The notes: generated by a model from the letters alone, not told the origin. A stretch of DNA of 64,000 bases from an uncultured Prevotellaceae bacterium (GCA_902794405.1 CADBHI010000015.1:1-64000); one strand, 5' to 3'; positions 15,869 to 25,349 are shown, counted from the first letter of the stretch. Numbers and translations are program-made.

Positions 15869-17149
15869 TTACTTTACAAACACTTTCCTTCCACCCGTGA
15901 TGTACAGTCCACGTCGCTGAGGACGGCTGTCTAACTTTATGCCCTGTAGCGTGTACCAATGCTGATCGCGATTAACGGAAGTAACCGTGACGTTCTCAAG
16001 ACCGGTTGTTGAAGGTAAAAATGCCTTTAGCTCGTAAATGCCTTTCATGGCACGGTGCGACGTATTGTCCCAAAGTCCGCGGTTAACCCAATCGGTAAGC
16101 ACCTTGCTGTTAGGACCATTGCCGTTCTCCTCGGGGAACCACCAGTAAAGGCCGTTCACATTGGCGTGCTGTTTCAACTCGGCAATGAGGTCACGGATAT
16201 AGGCGGCCTGTCCCTCTGCTGATACAGGCCACGTCTTTGAGTAATCAGTAAACGAGCTACTGGCCGCAGGCTGCCATTGATAGTAGTAGGCCGTTTCCAC
16301 AATCTGCACCTTTTTCGAGGGGTATTGCGCCTCTAACTGGTTGAGCGACTGCGAGAGCTTGGCCAGTGAACCATGCCAGAAAGGATAGTAGCTCAGGCCG
16401 ATGACATCGTAGTCGACATCCGCCAGCTTGTCGAAGATAAACTTCAGGGCTGAGGCATCGCCCGACCGTTCGGTATGAATCACCACCTGAGCATCGGGAC
16501 ATACCTCACGGCATGCCTTCACGGCCTGCTGCAGCAGAGCCACAAAGCGAGTCCAATTGGCGGCGGGCGAGTTGCTATAACACTTCTTCAGGTTACTGCT
16601 GCCATACTTTCCCCAAAGCATTCCGTAGCTGATTTCGTTGCCCGTCTGTATGTAGTCGGGAGCAGCATCGGCCTCCACAAGGGTCTCCAGGCATTCCTTG
16701 GTATAGTCGTAGACTTTCTGCTGCAAATCAGCGTCGCTCAGCGAAGCCCATGCAGCGGGTGTCCACTGGTTGGCAGGATCGGCCCAGGTGTCGCTGTAGT
16801 GGAAGTCGAGCATGAACTTGAAGCCTTCAGACTTAATACGCTTAGCCAGGCGGACTACATAGTCGAGATCCTGACAGACCTGGGCGTCTGTGCCGCCCTG
16901 AGGGTTCTTACGCTGAGGGTCAACAAACAGTCTCACACGCAGGGCATTCCAGCCCACAGCCTCGCTCTTGAGGAATTGCAGCACGTTTTCAATCCGTGTG
17001 CTCTGCTCGTCGTAGTAGGCCACATTGTTGTCTTCATAACTCTGAAGAACGGAGATATCGCCGCCAACGCAGACATCGTCTTGTGCGGCTACGGTGGGGC
17101 ACAACAGGCAGAGGGCCCCAGTGATGATTGTTAGAATTTTCTTTTTCAT
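15869..17149 (-). CDS. GH53 arabinogalactan endo-beta-1,4-galactanase
   Basis: 426 aa with a signal peptide (MKKKILTIITGALCLLCPTVAA) that would leave Gln at +1. GH53 features are clear: GGDISVLQSYED near the N-terminus, NALRVRLFVDP, LDFHYSDTWADP, acid/base Glu172 in IQTGNEISYGMLWG, and nucleophile Glu285 in IVETAYYYQW. It would cut beta-1,4-galactan side chains of pectin outside the cell. The tail WYTLQGIKLDSRPQRRGLYI..GGRKVFVK resembles the sorting-like tails of GH5 and GH127. A repeat array of TCGGTATT type fills the 70 nt between it and the glycosyltransferase stop. It may be read from the upstream flippase operon. Confidence 0.92.
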   Translation of the reverse strand: MKKKILTIITGALCLLCPTVAAQDDVCVGGDISVLQSYEDNNVAYYDEQSTRIENVLQFLKSEAVGWNALRVRLFVDPQRKNPQGGTDAQVCQDLDYVVRLAKRIKSEGFKFMLDFHYSDTWADPANQWTPAAWASLSDADLQQKVYDYTKECLETLVEADAAPDYIQTGNEISYGMLWGKYGSSNLKKCYSNSPAANWTRFVALLQQAVKACREVCPDAQVVIHTERSGDASALKFIFDKLADVDYDVIGLSYYPFWHGSLAKLSQSLNQLEAQYPSKKVQIVETAYYYQWQPAASSSFTDYSKTWPVSAEGQAAYIRDLIAELKQHANVNGLYWWFPEENGNGPNSKVLTDWVNRGLWDNTSHRAMKGIYELKAFLPSTTGLENVTVTSVNRDQHWYTLQGIKLDSRPQRRGLYITGGRKVFVK

Positions 17150-17213
17150 TTCGGTATTTCGGTATTTCGTTATTTCGTTATATCGGGATGTCGGTATTTC
17201 GGGATGTCGGTAT
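17150..17213. repeat. short tandem array in the GH53 leader
   Basis: Repeats of the form CGGTATTT, CGTTATTT and CGGGATGT directly upstream of the GH53 start codon. No TAnnTTTGC box is visible here. Confidence 0.85.
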
Positions 17214-17219
17214 TATGTC

Positions 17220-18257
17220 TTAATCCCAACGGGATTTGCCTGCGATGATGCGGCAGCGGTTGGCAATGGCCGAAGAGATGCGGCTGAAATTGCCGCGACG
17301 TAGGTTCAGCCAAAGTTCTTCGAAGGAGCGCCAGACCTTGACCCAAGGATGCCCCCAGCCCATAATGCGGAAGGCCCTATTCTTATAGTCAACGTTCTCG
17401 ATGACGTACTTGGGATGACGCAGCGGAAACTGCAGCTCATGACGCCCCATGGTGAAGATGCGACGCAGGCCGCTGGGAATCGTATCGTTTGAGCCGCTGT
17501 AGTGAGTACCGTCGGCAGTAGCACCAGCATTGCTAATCATGTTGACGCGTGGAATAATACTCAAGCCGGAGTTGAAAAACATGGAGGCGTGGAACAGGGT
17601 CTCATAATAAGCCTTGCCTAATGAACGGTGATACTGGCAGAAACGTATAAAATCCTTCTGGTATTTCCGTTCACCAATGAGTGCTTCCAACTGCTGCATA
17701 TTATAGCTGTCGTCGAGAAAAGCGTAGCGCTCATCGTCCCACAGGTCGACCACCCTTCGCCACGTGGCCCAGCCGTTGATGCTGAAGGTGGTAGTGAAGA
17801 AATAGTCGTAGGGCACGTCGGGTGTCACCTCGTCGTAGTTCAATCCGCTGATGATGCTCACACGCAGGTCGTTCTCATAGCGGTCGAGCAGTTCCTTGCA
17901 GAATGGGAAGAACGACAGTGAGGGCTGGTCGTCATCCTCGAACTTGATGCACTTGTCGTAGAGCGAGAATGCCCACTTCACCGAAAGGTAGTTGGAGGGG
18001 TCGCAGCCTCGGTTCTCGTCGCGATAGTTACGATGGACGGTACATTCCCAGTCTATCTGGTCGTCGGCCACGATGTCGCGGCACTGCTGCATGAGTTCAC
18101 GATCGGCCTCGTTGCGTGCGCCATCCTGATAGAGCAATAGCTTCGAGGGGCGTGCCTGCCTGACGATGGCAAAGAGCTGGCGCAGCATGTCTGGACGATT
18201 GAAGAACAGTATCAATACTGCAATGTCGGTTGTGGCGGGGTATTTCGGAGTATCCAT
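17220..18257 (-). CDS. glycosyltransferase (GNT-I / hemolysin-activation-like family)
   Basis: 345 aa, cytoplasmic or membrane-associated. The N-terminus IAVLILFFNRPDMLRQLF is a nucleotide-sugar fold start, and an acidic cluster EDDD (Asp108-110) serves as the probable metal/nucleotide-sugar site (IKFEDDDQPS). The FSINGWATWRRVVD segment is typical of bacterial GNT-I-like transferases often labelled hemolysin activation protein. It would add a sugar to a surface glycan. It follows an acyltransferase and a flippase on the same strand (17-nt gap), which fits a small surface-polysaccharide unit. The donor and acceptor are unknown. Confidence 0.75.
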   Translation of the reverse strand: MDTPKYPATTDIAVLILFFNRPDMLRQLFAIVRQARPSKLLLYQDGARNEADRELMQQCRDIVADDQIDWECTVHRNYRDENRGCDPSNYLSVKWAFSLYDKCIKFEDDDQPSLSFFPFCKELLDRYENDLRVSIISGLNYDEVTPDVPYDYFFTTTFSINGWATWRRVVDLWDDERYAFLDDSYNMQQLEALIGERKYQKDFIRFCQYHRSLGKAYYETLFHASMFFNSGLSIIPRVNMISNAGATADGTHYSGSNDTIPSGLRRIFTMGRHELQFPLRHPKYVIENVDYKNRAFRIMGWGHPWVKVWRSFEELWLNLRRGNFSRISSAIANRCRIIAGKSRWD

Positions 18258-18274
18258 ATTCTTAAATGTAGGGC

Positions 18275-19399
18275 TTATCGGTTACCAGTAAGGAGTGAAA
18301 GCGTGCGAGGTGCTACCCGTTTGGCTGCGACATAGACCGCAAGGCTGATGGCGTAGATGACAACGGGTGTGAGCAGGTACTGCAGGATTAAGAGCAGCGG
18401 CTGCTGGGTGTGCAGGAACAGGGCCTTCACGATGAAGAATCCCAAGGGCAGCGAGAACTCGATGTGAAGCGCATAGACGAAGAAACTGCTTTCGCCTAAC
18501 AGCTTTGGGAAACGGAACGAAGGCCGCTTCTGAAGTATCTGATGCGCCAGGCAGAAAGTCGTCGCCATGCCCGATACGGTGAAGAGATGAATGAGCTGCC
18601 ATCCCCAGTAGCTTTCGTAGCTGAAGACGCAGACCAGATAGATGCCCAGCACCAGCGTCAGCATGTAATTGCATCGTCTGATCAAAGCATGTTCGATGTA
18701 GAGGTTGTGTCCGCTCATGCTCCAATAAGCACCGAGAACGTAGTATAGACACGATATGCGTGGCGTCATATAAGGCCAGATGTTCAATAGCAACAGCAGC
18801 AACACGATAACAGCACCAACCTTGCCAGTATACTTGAAGAACCAGAAGATGGCTGGGGTAAACAGAGTGACGACAATGAGGTCGCGGACATACCAGAAGG
18901 AACCTAAGATGGGGTGAGCCATCAGGAAATTCATGCCAAAGAGGTTGGCGAACATCGAATCATGCGAGGTGGCATTCCAGAAGATATGTAGCCAACGGAT
19001 GCCGTCCCAATAGGTCTGGGCAGCATCGGCAGCACTCGTACCACTAAGGCTCTCACCATAGCGCACCATCAGGGTGAGCGGTATGCAAATCAGGTTCCAA
19101 AGGATGAATGGTATCAGCAGACTGTGTACCCGCTTGCCTAATTTGCTCTTATAGGTGGCCCAGTCCAACTTGGAGACATTGGCAAAGAAGAGATAGCCTG
19201 AGATGAAGAAAAAGGAGGGTACGGCCACCTGGGCTATCACGTCGCTGCCCAACACCTTTACCATATCATACAGATTCCTTGCGGTGAGATGCATCAGGTC
19301 GGGCACCTGACCTATCTCGCCACGACTATGAATGGCCACCACCAGGAATGTCAGCGGGAAACGCAGGAATGAGATGATCTGAGAATTAGTGTTCGACAT
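18275..19399 (-). CDS. membrane acyltransferase (acyltransferase 3 family)
   Basis: 374 aa with about ten hydrophobic segments. The N-terminal ISFLRFPLTFLVVAIHSRGE holds the conserved His24 of acyltransferase 3 proteins, and the SFFFISGYLFF motif follows. It would transfer an acyl (often acetyl) group to a surface sugar in the inner membrane. It overlaps the flippase gene by 14 nt and precedes the glycosyltransferase, which suggests one transcript. Confidence 0.85.
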   Translation of the reverse strand: MSNTNSQIISFLRFPLTFLVVAIHSRGEIGQVPDLMHLTARNLYDMVKVLGSDVIAQVAVPSFFFISGYLFFANVSKLDWATYKSKLGKRVHSLLIPFILWNLICIPLTLMVRYGESLSGTSAADAAQTYWDGIRWLHIFWNATSHDSMFANLFGMNFLMAHPILGSFWYVRDLIVVTLFTPAIFWFFKYTGKVGAVIVLLLLLLNIWPYMTPRISCLYYVLGAYWSMSGHNLYIEHALIRRCNYMLTLVLGIYLVCVFSYESYWGWQLIHLFTVSGMATTFCLAHQILQKRPSFRFPKLLGESSFFVYALHIEFSLPLGFFIVKALFLHTQQPLLLILQYLLTPVVIYAISLAVYVAAKRVAPRTLSLLTGNR

Positions 19400-20843
19400 G
19401 ACGTATACCTATTTTCTGTAATACAAACTGCTGGCACTCGTCTAGAATCTTCACGTGGGCCAGACGCATCACGACGTAATAGAGCACAGCCGCAATTCCC
19501 ATCCGGCTCAACAATAACAGCCAATTATTCTCCAGACTACGGGTCACATAATAGGTAGCCACCATTACTGCCAAAGCAGCCAAGGCAAATGGAATAATGT
19601 CTGTCAGGAACGACCACCATCGGTAAGTCGTGAGATAGCCTACAAAGAAGAACCATATCGGTACCCACAACAAGTTGAGGGCAACAAAGGCATATACCAT
19701 GACCCGCAGGCCGTAGGGCCACAGCGTTGACATCACCAATAGCTGGCAGACGCAGAACACCAAGGTGTTCCACATAAAGAGGTCACTCCTTCCGCGCATC
19801 ACTATCGTGTCCTGCATCAAGGTGGAAAGGGGCATGAAGGCACAGCTTACACAAAGGAACGGTAACAGCTGCGACGACTGTTCCCATTTGGCACCAATGG
19901 TCACCATGATAAACTCGTGCGACACCAAGGCCAGGCCAAACAACAGGGGGAACGAGATAAAGGCCGTAAACCGCATCATCTTACGCAACACACGCAGCTG
20001 GCGCTCACGTTCGTTCTCAAGGCCTGACAGCACAGGCATGTCCACCTGCTTCAGCATACCCTGAATCAGTACAGCCCCCATCGTGCTCCACTTATAGGCC
20101 TGACTATAGTCGCCTGTCTCCTGTTTCGTGAAATGACGACCCAGCAGGATGTTCATGATGTTGCCGTTCACCTGTACCAGGATGGCCGAGAACATGACCT
20201 TCACACTAAAGGAGAACATACGCCTGACGGGGCCGAAGTCAATCTTCAACGTAGGACGCCACGGACTATAGTGCCACAGCAACAGGGTATTGATCAGGAT
20301 AAGCAGCAGGTTCTGGGTAGCCAGCGACCAATAAGCGAACTTTAGCTTAGCCATCACAGCACCTACTATGCACGACACCAGCATCGCGGCCATCATGCTC
20401 TTCGAAATCTCCTTCACTTTCAGGTTCTTGGTCAGATAGGCTCCTTGCGCCATGCCCAAGCCAGAGAACACAAACCCTAAAAAGACATAGCGGCATAGCC
20501 ACACCAACTCCGGCTGATGGTAGTAAGCCGCAATGAGAGGAGCTGAGAAAAACAGGATGACGTAAAGCACCGTACTGGCAATGACGTTGAACCAGAACAC
20601 AGAATTATAGTCATTGGCTTCTGGCGACTGCATGCGAATCAGCGCTGTCTTGAAACCGCTCGATTGCAACTCGTTCGCCACCACAGAGAAAACCGTAATC
20701 ATCGCTATCATACCGTAGTCACCACGGTCAAGCAAACGGCCCAGAATGATTCCGAAAATAAGGCTCAGAAGCTGCACAACACCATTGCTCAGCCCGCCCC
20801 AGAATAGTCCTTTTGCCGTTTTCTCCTTCAGCGATTCATTCAT
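19386..20843 (-). CDS. polysaccharide flippase (Wzx/MATE-like)
   Basis: 485 aa with 12-14 predicted membrane segments. The N-terminus KGLFWGGLSNGVVQLLSLIFG and the GRLLDRGDYGM segment are typical of lipopolysaccharide/oligosaccharide flippases. It would move lipid-linked glycan across the inner membrane. It is the first gene of a unit with acyltransferase, glycosyltransferase and possibly GH53. Its -7 element lies at 20864-20872. Confidence 0.88.
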   Translation of the reverse strand: MNESLKEKTAKGLFWGGLSNGVVQLLSLIFGIILGRLLDRGDYGMIAMITVFSVVANELQSSGFKTALIRMQSPEANDYNSVFWFNVIASTVLYVILFFSAPLIAAYYHQPELVWLCRYVFLGFVFSGLGMAQGAYLTKNLKVKEISKSMMAAMLVSCIVGAVMAKLKFAYWSLATQNLLLILINTLLLWHYSPWRPTLKIDFGPVRRMFSFSVKVMFSAILVQVNGNIMNILLGRHFTKQETGDYSQAYKWSTMGAVLIQGMLKQVDMPVLSGLENERERQLRVLRKMMRFTAFISFPLLFGLALVSHEFIMVTIGAKWEQSSQLLPFLCVSCAFMPLSTLMQDTIVMRGRSDLFMWNTLVFCVCQLLVMSTLWPYGLRVMVYAFVALNLLWVPIWFFFVGYLTTYRWWSFLTDIIPFALAALAVMVATYYVTRSLENNWLLLLSRMGIAAVLYYVVMRLAHVKILDECQQFVLQKIGIRHVEH

Positions 20844-20863
20844 ACATCATACAAAATAATGCT

Positions 20864-20872
20864 GCAAAGATA
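20864..20872 (-). promoter_or_regulatory. -7 element of the flippase operon
   Basis: TATCTTTGC on the minus strand, 20 nt before the start at 20843. Confidence 0.6.
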
Positions 20873-20888
20873 AGAAAAAAAAAGATAA

Positions 20889-20921
20889 TTTTCTCTTTTC
20901 ACTTTTCACTTTTCACTTTTT
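20889..20921. repeat. CACTTTT heptamer array upstream of the cyclase gene
   Basis: Tandem CACTTTT units lie directly upstream of the -7 element at 20926-20934, across the position where the -33 box should be. Confidence 0.8.
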
Positions 20922-20925
20922 TTCG

Positions 20926-20934
20926 TACCTTTGC
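20926..20934 (+). promoter_or_regulatory. -7 element of the M28 cyclase gene
   Basis: TACCTTTGC ends only 4 nt before the ATG at 20939, so the mRNA is probably leaderless or nearly so. Confidence 0.65.
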
Positions 20935-20938
20935 GCCC

Positions 20939-21928
20939 ATGAAACATATCTTCATTCCTCTTTTTGCGCTTCTCCTGTCTACCTGTGGCAACTCCAAGGT
21001 TAACGTGTCCGGCGATTCCAATACCGCTGACAACGTCAAACCCGCCGGCCCCACTTTCTCAGCCGACAGCGCCTATCTGTACCTCTGCCAGCAATGTGCC
21101 TTCGGGCCACGTACCATGAACAGCCCCGCCCATGACCGCTGTGCCAACTGGATTGCCAACATGTTCCAGCGATTCGGCATGAAGGTTAACCTTCAGCGGG
21201 CCGACCTCAGAGGTTACGACGGTACCATCCTCAAGAGTACCAATATTATTGCTGCCTACCGTCCTGAACTCACAGACCGCGTACTCATCTGCGCCCACTG
21301 GGATAGCCGTCCCTGGGCCGACAACGACCCCAATCCCGCCAATCACCACAAACCCGTTATGGCGGCTAACGACGGAGCCTCAGGCGTCGCTGTTATGCTT
21401 GAGATAGCCAGACTACTCGCTACTGACTCCCTCAACAAAGGCGTTGACTTCATTTGCTTCGATGCTGAAGACTGGGGAACACCACAATGGGCTGAGAGCA
21501 ACGGCAATGATGGCGACACATGGGCACTCGGTGCCCAATACTGGAGTGCCAACCCCCATCGTCAGGGCTATACCGCCCGCTTTGGCATCCTCCTCGATAT
21601 GGTAGGAGGTCAGGGCGCACAGTTCTATCAGGAACAAGTCTCCAAGCATTTTGCTGACGACGTTGTGAGAAAGGTATGGGCAGCAGCACGAAAAGCAGGC
21701 TACGGCAGCTACTTCCCTAACGACGAAGGAAACGCAATCACCGATGATCACCTCCCCGTCAACCAGAAAGCAGGCATACCCTGCATTGATATCATACCTT
21801 ATTATCCCGACTGTGAGCAAAGTTCCTTCGGCCCCACGTGGCATACTGTCAACGACGATACCAGCCACATCGACAAGAATACCCTACAGGCCGTTGGGCA
21901 GACTCTCATTCAGGTCCTGTTTGAATAA
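20939..21928 (+). CDS. M28-type glutaminyl-peptide cyclotransferase lipoprotein
   Basis: 329 aa. Start at 20939 gives a lipoprotein signal (MKHIFIPLFALLLSTC, Cys16), and the -7 box rules out the longer frame. The M28 fold shows zinc ligands His120 in CAHWDSRPW, Asp145 in ANDGASGV and Glu177 in CFDAEDWG, with a later DHLPVNQKAGIPCIDI segment. This pattern matches mammalian-type glutaminyl cyclases of Bacteroidota. These turn the N-terminal Gln of exported proteins into pyroglutamate in the periplasm. Many exported proteins in this window would have Gln at +1. An M28 aminopeptidase is the alternative. Confidence 0.82.
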   Translation: MKHIFIPLFALLLSTCGNSKVNVSGDSNTADNVKPAGPTFSADSAYLYLCQQCAFGPRTMNSPAHDRCANWIANMFQRFGMKVNLQRADLRGYDGTILKSTNIIAAYRPELTDRVLICAHWDSRPWADNDPNPANHHKPVMAANDGASGVAVMLEIARLLATDSLNKGVDFICFDAEDWGTPQWAESNGNDGDTWALGAQYWSANPHRQGYTARFGILLDMVGGQGAQFYQEQVSKHFADDVVRKVWAAARKAGYGSYFPNDEGNAITDDHLPVNQKAGIPCIDIIPYYPDCEQSSFGPTWHTVNDDTSHIDKNTLQAVGQTLIQVLFE

Positions 21929-21934
21929 CAACCC

Positions 21935-23332
21935 TTAGAATAATCCGTTCTTCGCGCCGATGACCTCATCAATGGTCATCGGTTTTTTCTTGTGTCCCAA
22001 CAAGCGGGCTCCCTCGGGTGTTATGACATAGTTCAGCTCATTACGCAAACCCGTGAAGTCACGCCATGCTGGCAGCTTATCGTAGTTGATGAAGTCGGTA
22101 AAGCGCTTCTCTGCCTCCCACTGGTCCATGAGTTCAGGAATGAAGTAAATGCCAGGCTCTACGGTAAAGACGAAACCAGGCTCCAAGGGACGTGATAGGC
22201 GCAGGGACTTGAATCCAAACTGGGTACTTTTCTTCTCACCTTCAGGATAGCCGACATACTGCTCACCCAAGTTCTCCATATCGTGGACGTCAAGACCCAT
22301 CATGTGACCCAGTCCGCAGGGGAAGAACAGGGCGTAGGCTCCTGCCCGTGCTGCCTCTTCTGCATCTCCCTTCATCAGTCCTAAGCCTTTCATGCCCTCC
22401 ACAATCTGGATGGCGGCAGCAATGTGGGCCTCAAAGAAAGGCACACCAGGGGCCAGCTTGTCAACGGCAGCTTGGAAACTGGCCAAATGAATATTGTAGA
22501 CCTCTTCCTGACGACTGGTGAAACGTTCGCCTACCGGCATCGACGACGACAGGTCGCCGGCATAGTGCTGTTCAAGCTCTGCACCAGCATCGAGCAGGAA
22601 AATGTCACCCTCTTCCAGCCGATGGATAAAGCCATGATTGTGCAGTACCTGCCCCTTCACCGTGGCAATAGTGGGGAATGAGAGTTGTCCGCCGTGCTTG
22701 ACGGCTACCTCCTGGACAGCCGCAGCTACCTCGGCTTCGTGGATGCCTGGACGTACGATGCGGTAGGCAGCCAGATGCATCTCTGTGCTGATGTCAATGG
22801 CTTGTTCTATCAAGTCAATCTCCTCAGCGCTCTTGTGGTTGCGCTGGTTCACAATAGCCTTCACCAACGCTACCGACGATGCGGCGGCCTGTTCCTTGGG
22901 GCTGATGCCTAACAGTTCCTGAAGCCACACCTGATGATCGCCGCGATAGGGAGGCAGGAAATGAATTGGCTGACCCTTGGCCTTGGCAGCGTCGAGATAG
23001 TTTTTGAGGCGGTTAATGGGCATGGTGTCGCGAATACCAACCATCATGCTTTTTTCCTTTAAGGTTGGCTGGATTCCCGTCCATACAATGTCATCGATAG
23101 TCAACTCACTTCCAAAGATGATTTCGCGGTCTTCATCTACATCGATGATAGCTGCCAACCCCGCGAAGTCGAGCCCGAAGAAATAGAGGAACGAGCTGTC
23201 CTGACGGAAGTGGTAGGTGTTGTCGGCATAATTCATGCCTACTTCGTTGTTGCCAAGGAACAGGAGCAGTCCTGTCCCCATTTCGCTCTTCAGTTGTGAG
23301 CGTCGTGCAGCATAAGTTTCTTTTGTAATCAT
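21935..23332 (-). CDS. Xaa-Pro aminopeptidase (aminopeptidase P, M24B)
   Basis: 465 aa, cytoplasmic. The N-terminal half is a creatinase-like domain (LLLFLGNNEVGMNYADNTYHF). The C-terminal pita-bread domain has metal-site motifs FLLDAGAELEQHYAGDLSSS, PCGLGHMMGLDVHDM and FTVEPGIYF. It removes N-terminal residues that precede proline. It starts 20 nt after the stop of the HhH outer-membrane protein gene and is probably co-transcribed with it. It converges on the cyclase gene with a 6-nt gap and no visible hairpin. Confidence 0.93.
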   Translation of the reverse strand: MITKETYAARRSQLKSEMGTGLLLFLGNNEVGMNYADNTYHFRQDSSFLYFFGLDFAGLAAIIDVDEDREIIFGSELTIDDIVWTGIQPTLKEKSMMVGIRDTMPINRLKNYLDAAKAKGQPIHFLPPYRGDHQVWLQELLGISPKEQAAASSVALVKAIVNQRNHKSAEEIDLIEQAIDISTEMHLAAYRIVRPGIHEAEVAAAVQEVAVKHGGQLSFPTIATVKGQVLHNHGFIHRLEEGDIFLLDAGAELEQHYAGDLSSSMPVGERFTSRQEEVYNIHLASFQAAVDKLAPGVPFFEAHIAAAIQIVEGMKGLGLMKGDAEEAARAGAYALFFPCGLGHMMGLDVHDMENLGEQYVGYPEGEKKSTQFGFKSLRLSRPLEPGFVFTVEPGIYFIPELMDQWEAEKRFTDFINYDKLPAWRDFTGLRNELNYVITPEGARLLGHKKKPMTIDEVIGAKNGLF

Positions 23333-23351
23333 ATTTCTGTATATTTATAGT

Positions 23352-25346
23352 TTAAAGTTTCCATCGGAACTGGAGGTCGACGTCGGTCATCGTCGAACCG
23401 TCTATCTGTTGCAGACCACTGGAAATCACGTCGCGGTCTAAATAGTGGGTATACCCACCCTTGGCGGTAAGTGTCAGACGACGGCTGATGGTGGCTTGGA
23501 TCATCATGGCACACCGCACGCCCTCACCGTAATAAGAGGGGTATGAGAACGCATAGAGCGGTCCCCGCTCGTAGACATAGAGGCGGGCATCGTATGAATC
23601 GGTATTGAAATAGCCGGCATTGAACGACAGTTTCAGGCTTCGCCATTGGCAGGCCACGGACTCGCCGACCATAAAGCCTTTATCATGAGCACCGCTGGCA
23701 CCAGTACTCACACCATCGGCCTGCGTCGTACAGCTCAGGTGAGTACCGTTCCACGACAACGCCAGTCGAGCCCTGTGCTCTGTTTGGTCTTGAAGCTGTG
23801 TCTTGGTTGCATCGTCCTTCTGACGGAGATGCAGCCTATAGCGCCCTGTTAGCGTCCAGTCCCCCAGACTATAGGTCAGCGACAACAGGTTGTCCCAGGC
23901 TCTCGACGACTGTGACACTTGATAGCGGAGCCAGGCGAAATAGGCGTAGTCCGTGTAGACCTGCAGGCGTAGCTTCGGACTCACCTTCCACGTTGCTCCA
24001 AAATAAATAGCACTCTCATTCTGCACATGGCCTCCTTCACTCACAGCTCTGGCATAGAGAGAGGTGTAGCGATAGCTGTAGAACCTTTGCAGCAACATCA
24101 GGCTCAAACCGTCAGTAGCTTGCAGGCTGAGATTGTTCAAGGTGGCTATGTGGCCTTGGCGGTCGATGGCTGTCTCACCGTTCAGCGCAAAGCGGGGATG
24201 CATGTAGCCATAATCGGCACTCAGGTTGAGGAAGTCCTGTCCCTGAGCATAGTAGCGGCGATAAGGTGTAGAGGTGAGAGGCTTTAGCTCGCGATCAAAA
24301 TGGGTGTAGACGGCAGTAGCTCCGGCGTGTAGTCCCTGGTGTCGATAGGCGATGTGTGCTCCGGCGTCTGTCGCATGGCTATTGTTCTTCTTGGCCATCT
24401 CAGTCTCTGTGCGGTGGTAGCCGTCGGTCACGATGGAGCGCATGGTGTTGTCAGCATTCAGCGTGGCATCGATGGGACGATATGAAACAAAAGCTGTCAG
24501 TTGCAAGGGGGCCGACAACCTGATTGTGGCGGCAGCACCTTGGAAGTAGCCCGACTGCGATCGCGAGGAATGGGGCCTGACGGTGCTGGTGTTTCTTCCC
24601 AACTGCTGCAGCATGCTGAGCTTACCCATGCCGAAACTGTTGTTCAGCACTAAGCCCATGCCTGCCGAAAGCTTGTATTTGCCAACCACTAAGTTCTCAA
24701 GCTGCCCCATGTGCTTCACCTGGACATAGTATGAGTAGAAGTCGTAGCCCGCAGAATTCCTATTGGCAAAGAATGGCTCTCCCGCATCCTGTGACCCCAC
24801 CAGCCCAGCTTTCACGAAGTCGTTATAGTTGAACTGATAGCGCAGCCAATGACGGTAGGGATAGCCTAAGTATCCGTTATCGTCACCCTTCCGTTTATAT
24901 AAAGGTACGCGAACGTTGCCCATCAACTCATGACGTCCATACTTTGCGATGTGTGCTAAAGGTGGAAACGACGACTTCTCCGTTACGTCTTCAGGCACGC
25001 AGGTGAAGTAGCCCATCAGTTCTATCTGAACGATGTCTAACGACGCTATCATGCGCAGCTCGTTCATCGACTTCATGGAGCCATACCTGTCTCTGTATTC
25101 CATTATGTCCTCCACCTGACGGTCTGACAGGAATGGCAGTTGCTCCAGCTCCTCTCTTGTAGCCGCATTCAGGTTCATTGGCTGTTCCTCCAGGTCGCAC
25201 AACAGATTGTAGGTGTCTTCCCATGCCGACGACTCCACGTCCTCCACCGTCATGACGTCAGAAAGCAACTGTTCCCACGGACGGCTTGTTTGGCCATACA
25301 GAGATACAGGTAAGAGGAACGAAAGGAGTGTCAAACAGGTTTTCAT
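23352..25346 (-). CDS. helix-hairpin-helix outer membrane beta-barrel protein
   Basis: 664 aa from the ATG at 25346, which begins a signal peptide (MKTCLTLLSFLLPVSLYG) expected to leave Gln at +1. Residues ~40-115 hold a ComEA-like helix-hairpin-helix pair (NLNAATREELEQLPFLS, then YGSMKSMNELRMI). The remaining ~530 residues are rich in alternating aromatic strands and end in DVDLQFRWKL, a typical barrel end. This architecture is a conserved Bacteroidota protein. Function is unknown to me; DNA uptake or envelope assembly have been suggested for HhH proteins generally. The -7 box ends 3 nt before the ATG, so the transcript is probably leaderless. Confidence 0.8.
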   Translation of the reverse strand: MKTCLTLLSFLLPVSLYGQTSRPWEQLLSDVMTVEDVESSAWEDTYNLLCDLEEQPMNLNAATREELEQLPFLSDRQVEDIMEYRDRYGSMKSMNELRMIASLDIVQIELMGYFTCVPEDVTEKSSFPPLAHIAKYGRHELMGNVRVPLYKRKGDDNGYLGYPYRHWLRYQFNYNDFVKAGLVGSQDAGEPFFANRNSAGYDFYSYYVQVKHMGQLENLVVGKYKLSAGMGLVLNNSFGMGKLSMLQQLGRNTSTVRPHSSRSQSGYFQGAAATIRLSAPLQLTAFVSYRPIDATLNADNTMRSIVTDGYHRTETEMAKKNNSHATDAGAHIAYRHQGLHAGATAVYTHFDRELKPLTSTPYRRYYAQGQDFLNLSADYGYMHPRFALNGETAIDRQGHIATLNNLSLQATDGLSLMLLQRFYSYRYTSLYARAVSEGGHVQNESAIYFGATWKVSPKLRLQVYTDYAYFAWLRYQVSQSSRAWDNLLSLTYSLGDWTLTGRYRLHLRQKDDATKTQLQDQTEHRARLALSWNGTHLSCTTQADGVSTGASGAHDKGFMVGESVACQWRSLKLSFNAGYFNTDSYDARLYVYERGPLYAFSYPSYYGEGVRCAMMIQATISRRLTLTAKGGYTHYLDRDVISSGLQQIDGSTMTDVDLQFRWKL

Positions 25347-25349
25347 AGC

